Part shown: piece by piece, positions 16,537-23,603 of the stretch
Layout of the letters: each line of letters starts with the position of its first letter
How positions within the stretch are numbered: the stretch's first letter is position 1
Assembly (NCBI RefSeq): GCF_010548375.1
Contig: NZ_JAAGLY010000007.1
Span: 248,001 to 312,000, forward strand
Length of the DNA: 64,000 nt
Source: Streptomyces sp. SID13726
GTDB taxonomy: Bacteria > Actinomycetota > Actinomycetes > Streptomycetales > Streptomycetaceae
Direction of reading: 5' to 3'
Notes under the pieces: generated by a model
What the model was told of the DNA's origin: nothing
Database searches by the model: none
What the model saw: the letters and a program-made list of their open reading frames with translations, nothing else
Position numbers and translations under genes: made by a program

Positions 16537-16968
16537 TCAGCGGGTGGTGGAGGCGCGCGCGTAGACGCTCTCGGCCCATCCGGCGATCTGTTCGTCCGTC
16601 AGGTGCCGGGCCAGGTCGGCCTCGCTGATCATGCCCACCAGGCGCTTGTTCTCGATGACGGGGAGCCTGCGGATCTGGTGTTCCTGCATCTCGTGCAGGA
16701 CGTCGTCGACATCGGCTCCGGAGTCGATCCAGCGGGGCGTGCCCTGGGCCATCTCGCCGGCGGTGACCTTGGCCGGGTCGTGGCCCATGGCCACACAGCC
16801 GACGACGATGTCGCGGTCGGTGAGGATGCCGCAGAGCCGTTCGTTCGAGTCGCTGATGGGCAGGGCTCCGACGCCGAGTTCACGCATCAGCTGGGCGGCG
16901 CGGTCGAGGGTCTCGTGCGCGGGGATCCACTGGGCGCCCCGGTGCATGATGTCTCCGGCGGTGGTCAT
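16537..16968 (-). CDS. CBS-domain pair protein
   Basis: A 143-residue protein consisting of two CBS domains (about residues 8-62 and 75-130: LGVGALPISDSNERLCGILTDRDIV and QIRRLPVIENKRLVGMISEADLA). Such stand-alone pairs bind adenine nucleotides and act as energy sensors. Related actinobacterial proteins are linked to hypoxia or stress responses, but the target here is unknown. The start follows GGGAGGTACTCG, a strong ribosome binding site. It is encoded as a single gene convergent with corA. Confidence 0.9.
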   Translation of the reverse strand: MTTAGDIMHRGAQWIPAHETLDRAAQLMRELGVGALPISDSNERLCGILTDRDIVVGCVAMGHDPAKVTAGEMAQGTPRWIDSGADVDDVLHEMQEHQIRRLPVIENKRLVGMISEADLARHLTDEQIAGWAESVYARASTTR

Positions 16969-17127
16969 CGAGTACCTCCCGGTGCCGGACGGCCGGCGCG
17001 GCGCGGAGGGCACCGCAAGTCCCGGCGCCCTACATTCTCGCCGCGCCCGCGGGGGCGCGCACCCGGAACCCGGCGGTAACGGCCACCGGTGCCGGCGGTC
17101 CGGTCCGTGACCGTTCGGACAGCGGGG

Positions 17128-17805
17128 TCAGCCGCTCCACGCCGGGTGTCGGGGGTCGTCGGCCCGGACCAGGACGTCGGCGGTGCCGGCCGGGTCGGTC
17201 TCGTCGGCGTAGCGCGCGTAGGCGGGCAGGGTCCAGTGGTCGGTGTCGGGGGTACGGCGGCGGAGGGCGCCGTCGGAGAGGAGGACGTGGACGGTCAGGT
17301 CGAAGGGGAACCAGTGGCGCAGCAGGAGGGGGCCGTGGAGCAACAGGACGCCACCGGGCGGGAGTTGGACGTAGGGGCTGCGGGTGGCGCGGTCGGTGAC
17401 CGGGTCCCACAGGTCGGGCAGGACGCGGCCGTCGCCGCCGGGTTCGAGGGGGCCGAAGACCTCGCGCCAGAGGGCGGCGGTGTCGAACCAGCCGTCGTAG
17501 TAGGCCTCCAGGTCGTGGTGGCCGTACTCCAGGCGGAGCGAGGCGGGGCGCAGGAAGCCCTGGGTGCCGACGACGAGCGAGGGGCGGCCGCGTACGCGCA
17601 GGGCCCCGCCGACCCGTTCGGCGAGTTCTCCCGGGTGGGCCGCGGGGGCGCCGTCGAGGGCCACGCGCGGCCAGGGGCTGCCGTCCGCCGGCTTCAGGTC
17701 GAGCAGGCGGTCGGCCAGTTGATCGCCGAGTCGGTCCCAGGTGATCGCTTCGAGTCGCACACGGCCATGATGCGTCAGCCGGCGTGCTGTTCGGGTCGCG
17801 CTCAT
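17128..17805 (-). CDS. Uridine kinase-like P-loop protein
   Basis: A 225-residue protein resembling streptomycete uridine kinase family members. Its nucleotide-binding loop is degenerate: RVALDGAPAAHPGELAERV occupies the Walker A position without a canonical GKS/T. Other family features are the YDGWFDTAALWREVF segment, PLEPGGDGRVLPDLWDPVTDRATR and LLLHGPLLLRHWFPFDLTVHV. The start at 17805 is supported by GGAGG just upstream; an alternative GTG at 17760 would begin VRLEAITWDRL, where homology starts. Phosphoryl-transfer activity is inferred only from family likeness. It is divergent from the DUF2293 gene. Confidence 0.8.
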   Translation of the reverse strand: MSATRTARRLTHHGRVRLEAITWDRLGDQLADRLLDLKPADGSPWPRVALDGAPAAHPGELAERVGGALRVRGRPSLVVGTQGFLRPASLRLEYGHHDLEAYYDGWFDTAALWREVFGPLEPGGDGRVLPDLWDPVTDRATRSPYVQLPPGGVLLLHGPLLLRHWFPFDLTVHVLLSDGALRRRTPDTDHWTLPAYARYADETDPAGTADVLVRADDPRHPAWSG

Positions 17806-17854
17806 GGGCCTCCGCCGGTGTCGGTGGGGGGTGTGCCTGGGGAATGAACTCCTC

Positions 17855-18556
17855 ATGGCAGGACTCGCTACTCCCCCGACCCGTGGTGGACCTCTCGTCG
17901 TCCAGCCGTTGCGGAGACGGCACTGTGCGGAGTGCCGGGGCGGGCCGTTGCCGATGCTCGTGATGGAGGGCGGGGCGCCGCGGTGTCTCGACTGCGCCGA
18001 CCTGGGGCACCTGGTGTTCCTGCCGCGCGGTGACACCGCGCTGACGCGGCGGTCGCGGGAGGAGAGCGTGCTGTCGGCGGTCGTGGTGCGGTTCAACCGG
18101 CGCAAGGGGCGTTACGAACGGCAGGGGGTGCTCGTCGAGGAGGCGGGGCTGGCGCGGGCCGAGGAACGGTGCCTGGCCGACGCGGAGGCACGGCGGCGGC
18201 GCCGGGTGCGGGACGTGGGGCGGCGGGCGGTGGAGGACGTGCGGTTCGCGGAGGCGTTCGCCGCGGAGATACGGCGGCTGTTCCCGGGGTGCCCGGTGGA
18301 CCGGGCCCGGGGGATCGCCTCGCATGCGTCCCTGCGGGGCAGTGGGCGGGTGGGGCGGAGTGCGGCGGGGCGGGCGTTGTCGGAGGGGGCGGTGGTGTCG
18401 GCGGTGGTGGCCTCCGTACGGCATGTGGACACGCCGTACGACGCGTTGCTGATGAGCGGGGTGGCACGGCATGAGGCGCGGCGGCGGATCGCGGGAGGGG
18501 TGGAGGCGGTGCTGAGGGGGTGGCGCGGTGTGGGCGTGGAGGAGGTGGCGGGCTGA
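17855..18556 (+). CDS. DUF2293 domain-containing protein
   Basis: A 233-residue basic protein. Residues about 20-50 carry two CxxC pairs (HCAECRGG and RCLDCADLG) that look like a small zinc ribbon. The C-terminal DUF2293 domain runs from FAEAFAAEIRRLFPGCPVDRARGIASHAS through SGRVGRSAAGRALSEGAVVSAVVASVRHVDTPYDALLM. The function of the family is unknown; the ribbon plus basic helix-rich domain suggests nucleic-acid contact, which is my inference. The start is the ATG at 17855; an upstream in-frame ATG at 17804 would overlap the divergent gene. Confidence 0.82.
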   Translation: MAGLATPPTRGGPLVVQPLRRRHCAECRGGPLPMLVMEGGAPRCLDCADLGHLVFLPRGDTALTRRSREESVLSAVVVRFNRRKGRYERQGVLVEEAGLARAEERCLADAEARRRRRVRDVGRRAVEDVRFAEAFAAEIRRLFPGCPVDRARGIASHASLRGSGRVGRSAAGRALSEGAVVSAVVASVRHVDTPYDALLMSGVARHEARRRIAGGVEAVLRGWRGVGVEEVAG

Positions 18557-18798
18557 GGGGGTGGGCGGGGAGGGAGGCGAAGTGAGCGCCTGCCCGTCGT
18601 TGAGAACGGGGGCTGGGTCTCGCGGGTCGCCCGCCGCAGCGGGCACGGTCGGCGGCTGGGTGGGATCGGGTCGGTGTGGACGTTCGCGTATGGGCTTGCG
18701 CGGGATGGGCATGGCTGGCGGGGTGGGGGCGGGATTCACTGGTGGGGACGGGTGGCGCCGGGCCGGGGGCTCGGCCGGATGTGGGAGCTGGTGTGGTG

Positions 18799-19278
18799 AT
18801 GATCGACGGGCCTTACTTCGTGCTGGTGGTGCTGGGAGTGCTCGGGACCGGGCTGGTGGCCGGGGTGTTCTGCGCGTTCTCGACCTTCGTGATGAAGGGA
18901 CTCGCCGCGCTGCCGCCGGCGCAGGGCGTCGCCGCGATGAACGCGATCAACGTGACGGCGGTGCGACCGGCGTTCATGACGGTCTTCGCCGGTTCGGCCG
19001 TGCTGTCCGCGATGATCGCGGTGGTGACGTTCGTGCTGTGGCCGGACGAGGGGACGGTGGAGCTGCTGCTGGGCAGCGCGCTGTACCTGTTCGGCTCGTT
19101 CGGGCTGACGATGGTGGCGAACGTGCCCCGCAACGACGCACTGCTCAAGCTGGAGCCGGGCACCGCGGAGGCGACGGCGTACTGGCCGACGTTCGTGCGC
19201 GAGTGGACGATATGGAACCACGTCCGCATGGTCGCCTCGGGCGCGGCGGCGGTGGCGTACGTCCTCGCCCTCACCTGA
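18799..19278 (+). CDS. DUF1772 (anthrone-oxygenase-like) membrane protein
   Basis: A 159-residue protein with four predicted membrane helices. Family features are GVFCAFSTFVMKGLAALPPAQGVAAMNAIN in the first helix region and MVANVPRNDALLKLEPGTAEATAYWPTFVREWTIWNHVRM near the end. DUF1772 proteins include fungal anthrone oxygenases, but most bacterial members are uncharacterised. The start is the ATG at 18799, with a GTG two codons earlier as an alternative. About 240 bp of GC-rich non-coding DNA precede it, in which I see nothing specific. Confidence 0.85.
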   Translation: MIDGPYFVLVVLGVLGTGLVAGVFCAFSTFVMKGLAALPPAQGVAAMNAINVTAVRPAFMTVFAGSAVLSAMIAVVTFVLWPDEGTVELLLGSALYLFGSFGLTMVANVPRNDALLKLEPGTAEATAYWPTFVREWTIWNHVRMVASGAAAVAYVLALT

Positions 19279-19505
19279 GCCACGGCGCCGCGCGCCCCTC
19301 ACCGCGGGCCCCTCGCCCCTCGCCCCGTGCCCCGCGCCCCTCGCCGAGGCCGGGAGAAAGCGCTGCCGAAGGGGTTCACCGGCACTCTGCGCAAGTGGCC
19401 CACGAGTCGTATCGTGGCCGAAAGGAGTTCCGCAGGAGTGCCGCCCGATGACGCACGGCAGTGTCGCCCGCGTCGGTGTCACCAGCGCGAGCGAGGAAGA
19501 CGGCC

Positions 19506-20993
19506 ATGGCCGATCCCAAGGGATTCATGACCACCGCCCGCCAGGACTGGCCGCGCAGGCCGGTGCGGGAGCGGGTCCGGGACTGGGACGAGGTGTACGT
19601 CCCGGGGGCGCTGCTGCCCATCGTCAGCAGGCAGGCGGACCGTTGCATGGACTGCGGCGTCCCGTTCTGTCACGACGCCTGTCCGCTGGGGAACCTCATC
19701 CCCGAGTGGAACGACCTGGTCTCCCGGGAGGACTGGCGGCAGGCGGCCGACCGGCTGCACGCGACGAACAACTTCCCCGAGTTCACGGGGCGGTTGTGCC
19801 CGGCGCCCTGCGAGGCGGGGTGCGTGCTCGCCATCAACCAGCCGGCGGTCACCATCAAGAACGTCGAGGTGGCCGTCGCGGACCGGGCCTGGGAGTTGGG
19901 GTTCGCGCCGCCGCAGCCGCCGGACCGGCTGTCCGGGCGGACGGTCGCGGTGATCGGGTCGGGGCCGACCGGACTGGCCGCGGCACAGCAGTTGACCCGG
20001 GCGGGGCACACGGTCGCGGTGTACGAGCGGGACGACCGGCCGGGCGGGCTGATGCGGTACGGCATCCCGGAGTTCAAGATGGAGAAGCGTCATCTGGAGC
20101 GGCGGATCGAGCAGATGCGGGCCGAGGGAACGAAGTTCCGTACCGGCACGGCGGTCGGGCGGGATGTCGGGGCTGCCGAGCTGCGGACGCGCTACGACGC
20201 GGTGGTGATCGCGACCGGGGCCACGGCGTGGCGTGAACTGGACGTGCCGGGGCGGGAGTTGGCCGGGGTCCAGCAGGCCATGGAGTATCTGCCACTGGCG
20301 AACCGGGTGTGCGAGGGGGACCTCGCGGTGTCGCCGATGTCGGCCGCAGGGAAGCATGTCGTCATCGTGGGCGGGGGTGACACGGGGGCCGACTGTCTGG
20401 GGACGGCGGTACGGGAAGGGGCCGCGTCCGTGACGCAGTTGGACATCTACGCGCGGCCCGGGGACGAGCGGGACGAGGACGTCGAGCCGTGGCCGACGTA
20501 TCCGAAGATCTACCGGCTCTCCGCCGCGCACGAGGAGGCCCGGGACCTGGAGTCGGCGCCCGCCGCCGACGCCGACGCGCGGCTGTTCGCCGCGTCCACG
20601 CTCCGGTTCGAGGGGGACGCCGACGGGCGGGTGCGGGCGCTCCGTCTCGTCGAGGTGGACGCGGGACGGCGGGCGGTCGCGGGGACGGAACGGACGCTTC
20701 CGGCCGACCTCGTGCTGCTCGCGCTCGGATTCACGGGCCCGGATCGGGGCGACGGGCTGGTGGAGCAGTTGGGGCTGACCATGGAGCCCCGGGGGACGGT
20801 CGCGCGGGACCTGGGGTTCGGCACGAATGTGCCGGGGGTGTTCGCCGCGGGGGACGCGGCCCGGGGCCAGTCGTTGATCGTGTGGGCCATCGCGGAGGGG
20901 CGGGCGGTGGCCGCGGCGGTCGACCGCTATCTGACGGGCAGCTCGCAACTGCCGGCGCCGATAGGGCCGTACGACCGACCCATGACGGTGTAG
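19506..20993 (+). CDS. Glutamate synthase small subunit-type oxidoreductase (GltD), stand-alone
   Basis: A 495-residue NADPH-dependent flavoprotein of the GltD family. The N-terminal Fe-S region has C47, C50, C55 and C59 (DRCMDCGVPFCHDACPLGNLIPEWNDL) and C98, C102, C106 (RLCPAPCEAGC). The FAD site is AVIGSGPTGLAAAQQL, the NADPH site is VVIVGGGDTGADCLGTA, and the C-terminal FAD clamp is GVFAAGDAARGQSLIVWAIAEGR. In glutamate synthase this subunit passes NADPH electrons to GltB, but no gltB-like gene lies within the window on either side. It may pair with a distant GltB or act as an independent NADPH oxidoreductase. The ATG at 19506 gives the conserved N-terminus. Confidence 0.92.
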   Translation: MADPKGFMTTARQDWPRRPVRERVRDWDEVYVPGALLPIVSRQADRCMDCGVPFCHDACPLGNLIPEWNDLVSREDWRQAADRLHATNNFPEFTGRLCPAPCEAGCVLAINQPAVTIKNVEVAVADRAWELGFAPPQPPDRLSGRTVAVIGSGPTGLAAAQQLTRAGHTVAVYERDDRPGGLMRYGIPEFKMEKRHLERRIEQMRAEGTKFRTGTAVGRDVGAAELRTRYDAVVIATGATAWRELDVPGRELAGVQQAMEYLPLANRVCEGDLAVSPMSAAGKHVVIVGGGDTGADCLGTAVREGAASVTQLDIYARPGDERDEDVEPWPTYPKIYRLSAAHEEARDLESAPAADADARLFAASTLRFEGDADGRVRALRLVEVDAGRRAVAGTERTLPADLVLLALGFTGPDRGDGLVEQLGLTMEPRGTVARDLGFGTNVPGVFAAGDAARGQSLIVWAIAEGRAVAAAVDRYLTGSSQLPAPIGPYDRPMTV

Positions 20994-20996
20994 GTC

Positions 20997-21165
20997 GCAC
21001 GGCCGGGAGGCCCGAGGAACGCACGGCCGGGAATCCCGGAGAACGCCAGGGCCGGGAAGCCCGAGGAACACACCACAGGGAAGCCCGGGGAACACACCGC
21101 CGAGAAGCCCGGAGAACGCAGCGCCGGGAAGCCCAGGGCACGCACCGCCGAGACCCCCACGGAAC
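20997..21165. repeat. 24-bp minisatellite, seven copies
   Basis: Seven degenerate tandem copies of a 24-bp unit (consensus about GCACGGCCGGGAAGCCCGAG + GAAC; the third copy is 25 bp) fill nearly all of the gap between the convergent gltD-type and AhpD-like genes. The gltD stop lies just before the first copy. No conventional terminator is seen here, so the array may substitute for one. Confidence 0.85.
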
Positions 21166-21178
21166 GAACGCGCGACCG

Positions 21179-21655
21179 TCAGCCCCGCTCGTCCGTCCCC
21201 GCCACCTTCCCCGTCGACAGCGCCACCCTGTTCCACGTGTTGATCGTGAGGATCAGGGACAGCACATGGGCCAGTTCCCCTTCGTCGAACTGGGCCGCGG
21301 CCTCCGCGTAGACCTCGTCGGGGACGCCGGCGGAGGACATCAGGGTGACCGCCTCCGTGAGGGCCAGGGCCGCCTGTTCCCGCTCGGTGAAGAAATGGCG
21401 GGCCTCGCGCCACACCGGGACCATGTGCAGCCGATCCTCGGACTCGCCGGCCTTGCGGGCGTCGTTGGTGTGCATGTGGAGGCAGTAGGCGCAGCGGTTG
21501 AGGTGGGAGGCGCGGATCTGGATCAGTTCGACGAGACCGGGGTCCAGTCCCTCGCGAGCCGCCGCGTCGAAGCCGATGAGGGCGCGGAAGACCTTCGGAG
21601 CGGCCTTCGCGAAGTTCAGTCGAGCCGTATCCGTCACGTTCGTGTTCGTCGTCAT
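21179..21655 (-). CDS. Carboxymuconolactone decarboxylase / AhpD-like alkylhydroperoxidase protein
   Basis: A 158-residue all-helical protein with the AhpD core motif C55-x2-C58-x3-H62 (NRCAYCLHMHTNDARKAGE), which supports thiol-dependent peroxidase activity rather than lactone decarboxylation. An upstream acidic residue of the relay is in GLVELIQIRASHLN. Family members act as small cytosolic hydroperoxide reductases. It is divergently transcribed from a MocR-type regulator, with start codons only 46 bp apart, so it is the probable target of that regulator. Confidence 0.9.
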   Translation of the reverse strand: MTTNTNVTDTARLNFAKAAPKVFRALIGFDAAAREGLDPGLVELIQIRASHLNRCAYCLHMHTNDARKAGESEDRLHMVPVWREARHFFTEREQAALALTEAVTLMSSAGVPDEVYAEAAAQFDEGELAHVLSLILTINTWNRVALSTGKVAGTDERG

Positions 21656-21701
21656 GTGATGAATCTACGGTTCGGAAAGACCGGCTGTAGGGTGCATTTC
21701 C

Positions 21702-23222
21702 ATGGCGGAATCATGGGTCAATTACGCGGAGCGGATCGGCGCCGACCTGCACCTGGACCTCTCCGGGCCGGGCAGCAGACGGGCCGTGCTGATCCGGGCG
21801 CTGCGGGACGCGGTGCGAGGTGGCCGGCTCGCCCCCGGCACCCGGCTGCCGCCCTACCGCTCGCTCGCCGCCGACCTCGGCGTCGCCCGCAACACGGTGG
21901 CCGACGCGTACGCCGAGCTGGTCGCGGAGGGCTGGCTCACCGCCCGCCAGGGCTCGGGAACCCGGGTCGCCGAACGCACCGAGCCACCCGGAACCACCGG
22001 ACGCACCCGCTCCCCCGGACACACCCGCTCAACCGGACACACCCTCTCGACAGGCGACCCGAACCCACCCACAACCCCCCCGGCACACCGCCCCCACCCC
22101 CAACCCCACCCCCGCTCCCGTCCCCGCCCCCACCGCCACGACCTCCGACAGGGCACCCCCGACGCCTCCGCCTTCCCCCGGACCGCCTGGCTCGCCTCCT
22201 ACCGCCGGGCCCTCCAGCACGCCCCCAACGAGGCCTTCGGACCCGGCGACCCCGCCGGCCGGCCCGAGCTGAGGGAGGCGCTCGCCGAGTACCTGGCACG
22301 TGTGCGGGGCGTGCGGACGGAGCCGGGGCGGATCGTGGTGTGCTCCGGGTTCGCGCACGCCCTGCGGCTGCTGTTCGGAGGCGGTGTCCTGCGCGGTCCG
22401 CTGGCCGTGGAGGCGTACGGACTGCCCTTCCACCGCGAACTGCTCGGCGCCGAGGGCGTCAGGACCGTACCGCTCCCCCTCGACGAGCACGGCGCGCGGG
22501 TCGACCTGTTGGCGCGCGAGCGGGCCGTGCTGCTCACCCCCGCGCACCAGTTCCCCACCGGCGGCCCGCTGCACGCCGAACGGCGGTCCGCGGTGGTCGG
22601 CTGGGCACGCGCGCGGGGCGCGGTGGTGCTGGAGGACGACTACGACGGCGAGTTCCGCTACGACCGCAAGCCCGTCGGCGCGCTCCAGAGCCTCGACCCC
22701 GAGCGGGTGATCCTCGTCGGCTCGGTCAGCAAGAGCCTGTCGCCCGCGGTGCGGCTGGGCTGGATGGTGCTGCCGGAGCGGTACGTCGACGGCGTGCTCG
22801 CGGCCAAGGGCGAGCGGGAGGCCTGGGCGAGCGTCCTCGACCAGCTGGCCCTCGCCGACCTCATCGTCTCCGGGGCCTACGACCGTCACGTACGGCGGAT
22901 GCGGCAGCGGTACCGCGGCCGCCGGGACCGGCTCGTCGCCGCGCTGGCCGAGCACGCGCCGCACATCGAGGTCGGCGGTGTCGCGGCGGGTCTGCACGCG
23001 GTGCTGCGGCTGCCGCCAGGCACCGAGCGGTCCGCCGTGAAGGCCGCGGTCTGGCGGGGCGTGGCCCTCGACGGGCTCGCGGAGTTCCGCCACCCGGACG
23101 CGTCGGCCACAGCCATGCCGGCCCACGACGGTCTGGTCGTCGGGTACGCGACACCTCCCGAGCACGCGTACGGCGCCGCACTGGAGGCGCTGTGCGGGGC
23201 GTTGCCGCCGGGCGAGACCTAG
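21702..23222 (+). CDS. MocR-type PLP-dependent GntR transcriptional regulator
   Basis: A 506-residue fusion of a GntR winged helix (residues about 10-85: ALRDAVRGGRLAPGTRLPPYRSLAADLGVARNTVADAY) to a fold-type-I aminotransferase-like domain (from about 150). The PLP-binding lysine is in GSVSKSLSPAVRLGW, with the phosphate/Asp region EDDYDGEFRYDRKP. The linker (about 88-150) is low complexity, with short Arg/Thr/Gly repeats (GRTRSPGHTRSTGHTLSTG) followed by a His/Pro run. MocR proteins sense PLP or amines and usually control a divergent gene, here the AhpD-like gene. The start is the ATG at 21702; the promoter region is only 46 bp. Confidence 0.92.
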   Translation: MAESWVNYAERIGADLHLDLSGPGSRRAVLIRALRDAVRGGRLAPGTRLPPYRSLAADLGVARNTVADAYAELVAEGWLTARQGSGTRVAERTEPPGTTGRTRSPGHTRSTGHTLSTGDPNPPTTPPAHRPHPQPHPRSRPRPHRHDLRQGTPDASAFPRTAWLASYRRALQHAPNEAFGPGDPAGRPELREALAEYLARVRGVRTEPGRIVVCSGFAHALRLLFGGGVLRGPLAVEAYGLPFHRELLGAEGVRTVPLPLDEHGARVDLLARERAVLLTPAHQFPTGGPLHAERRSAVVGWARARGAVVLEDDYDGEFRYDRKPVGALQSLDPERVILVGSVSKSLSPAVRLGWMVLPERYVDGVLAAKGEREAWASVLDQLALADLIVSGAYDRHVRRMRQRYRGRRDRLVAALAEHAPHIEVGGVAAGLHAVLRLPPGTERSAVKAAVWRGVALDGLAEFRHPDASATAMPAHDGLVVGYATPPEHAYGAALEALCGALPPGET

Positions 23223-23262
23223 GCCGCCGAAGAGAACCCGACCCCCCACCCCCACTCACCCA

Positions 23263-23358
23263 CCTCCTGCCTTCGGACGAGCCGCCGCCCCGCCCCTCCT
23301 GCCTTCGGACGAGCCGCCGCCCGGCCCCTCCTGCCCAAGGACGAGCCCGCACCTGCTC
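23263..23358. repeat. 32-bp tandem repeat, three copies
   Basis: Three tandem copies with 32-bp period beginning CCTCCTGCCTTCGGACGAGC (the third copy is diverged) lie in the 377-bp gap between the mocR and PEP-utilising genes. The remainder of the gap holds an AT-richer segment (about 23425-23460) that may contain the promoter of the next operon, and a possible small ORF. Confidence 0.8.
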
Positions 23359-23441
23359 CCCGAGGACCAGTCCCCGGCCGCGCTCTCCTGCCGGCTCCCG
23401 ATTTCTCCCACCGAGCGCCCGAAAAATGACTTATGGGCTAT

Positions 23442-23603
23442 ATGGATCAGAACAGCGGTGGGATCATCGGGAAAGGAGGCGAGCTGCCGTCGTGCCCGTT
23501 CGGGTCGGCAGCGGCCCACCCCCGTCCTTCGTTCCGCCGTCAGGCGCAGGGCCACCCCCGCGCGTCCCCCCTGTTGGCGGTCGGTCCTGGAGGGTGTTCA
23601 TGA
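23442..23603 (+). CDS. Possible 53-codon leader ORF overlapping the PEP-utilising gene
   Basis: An ATG at 23442 opens a 53-codon frame (MDQNSGGIIGKGGELPSCPF...) whose TGA overlaps the downstream ATG as ATGA (23600-23603), the arrangement typical of translational coupling. It lacks a convincing ribosome binding site and shows no recognisable domain. It may be a real leader peptide or a chance frame in GC-rich DNA. Confidence 0.3.
   Translation: MDQNSGGIIGKGGELPSCPFGSAAAHPRPSFRRQAQGHPRASPLLAVGPGGCS

Noticed and set aside
18557..18798. Possible gene in the gap before the DUF1772 gene
   Set aside because: Frames are open but consist of Gly/Arg-rich simple sequence with no start supported by a ribosome binding site.
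20489..23599. Very long open frame continuing upstream of the PEP-utilising enzyme on the plus strand
   Set aside because: It runs through the 3' part of gltD, the 24-bp repeats and the whole mocR gene in other frames, with no family-like sequence before 23600; it is open only because of the high GC content. A clear ribosome binding site and homology begin at the ATG at 23600.
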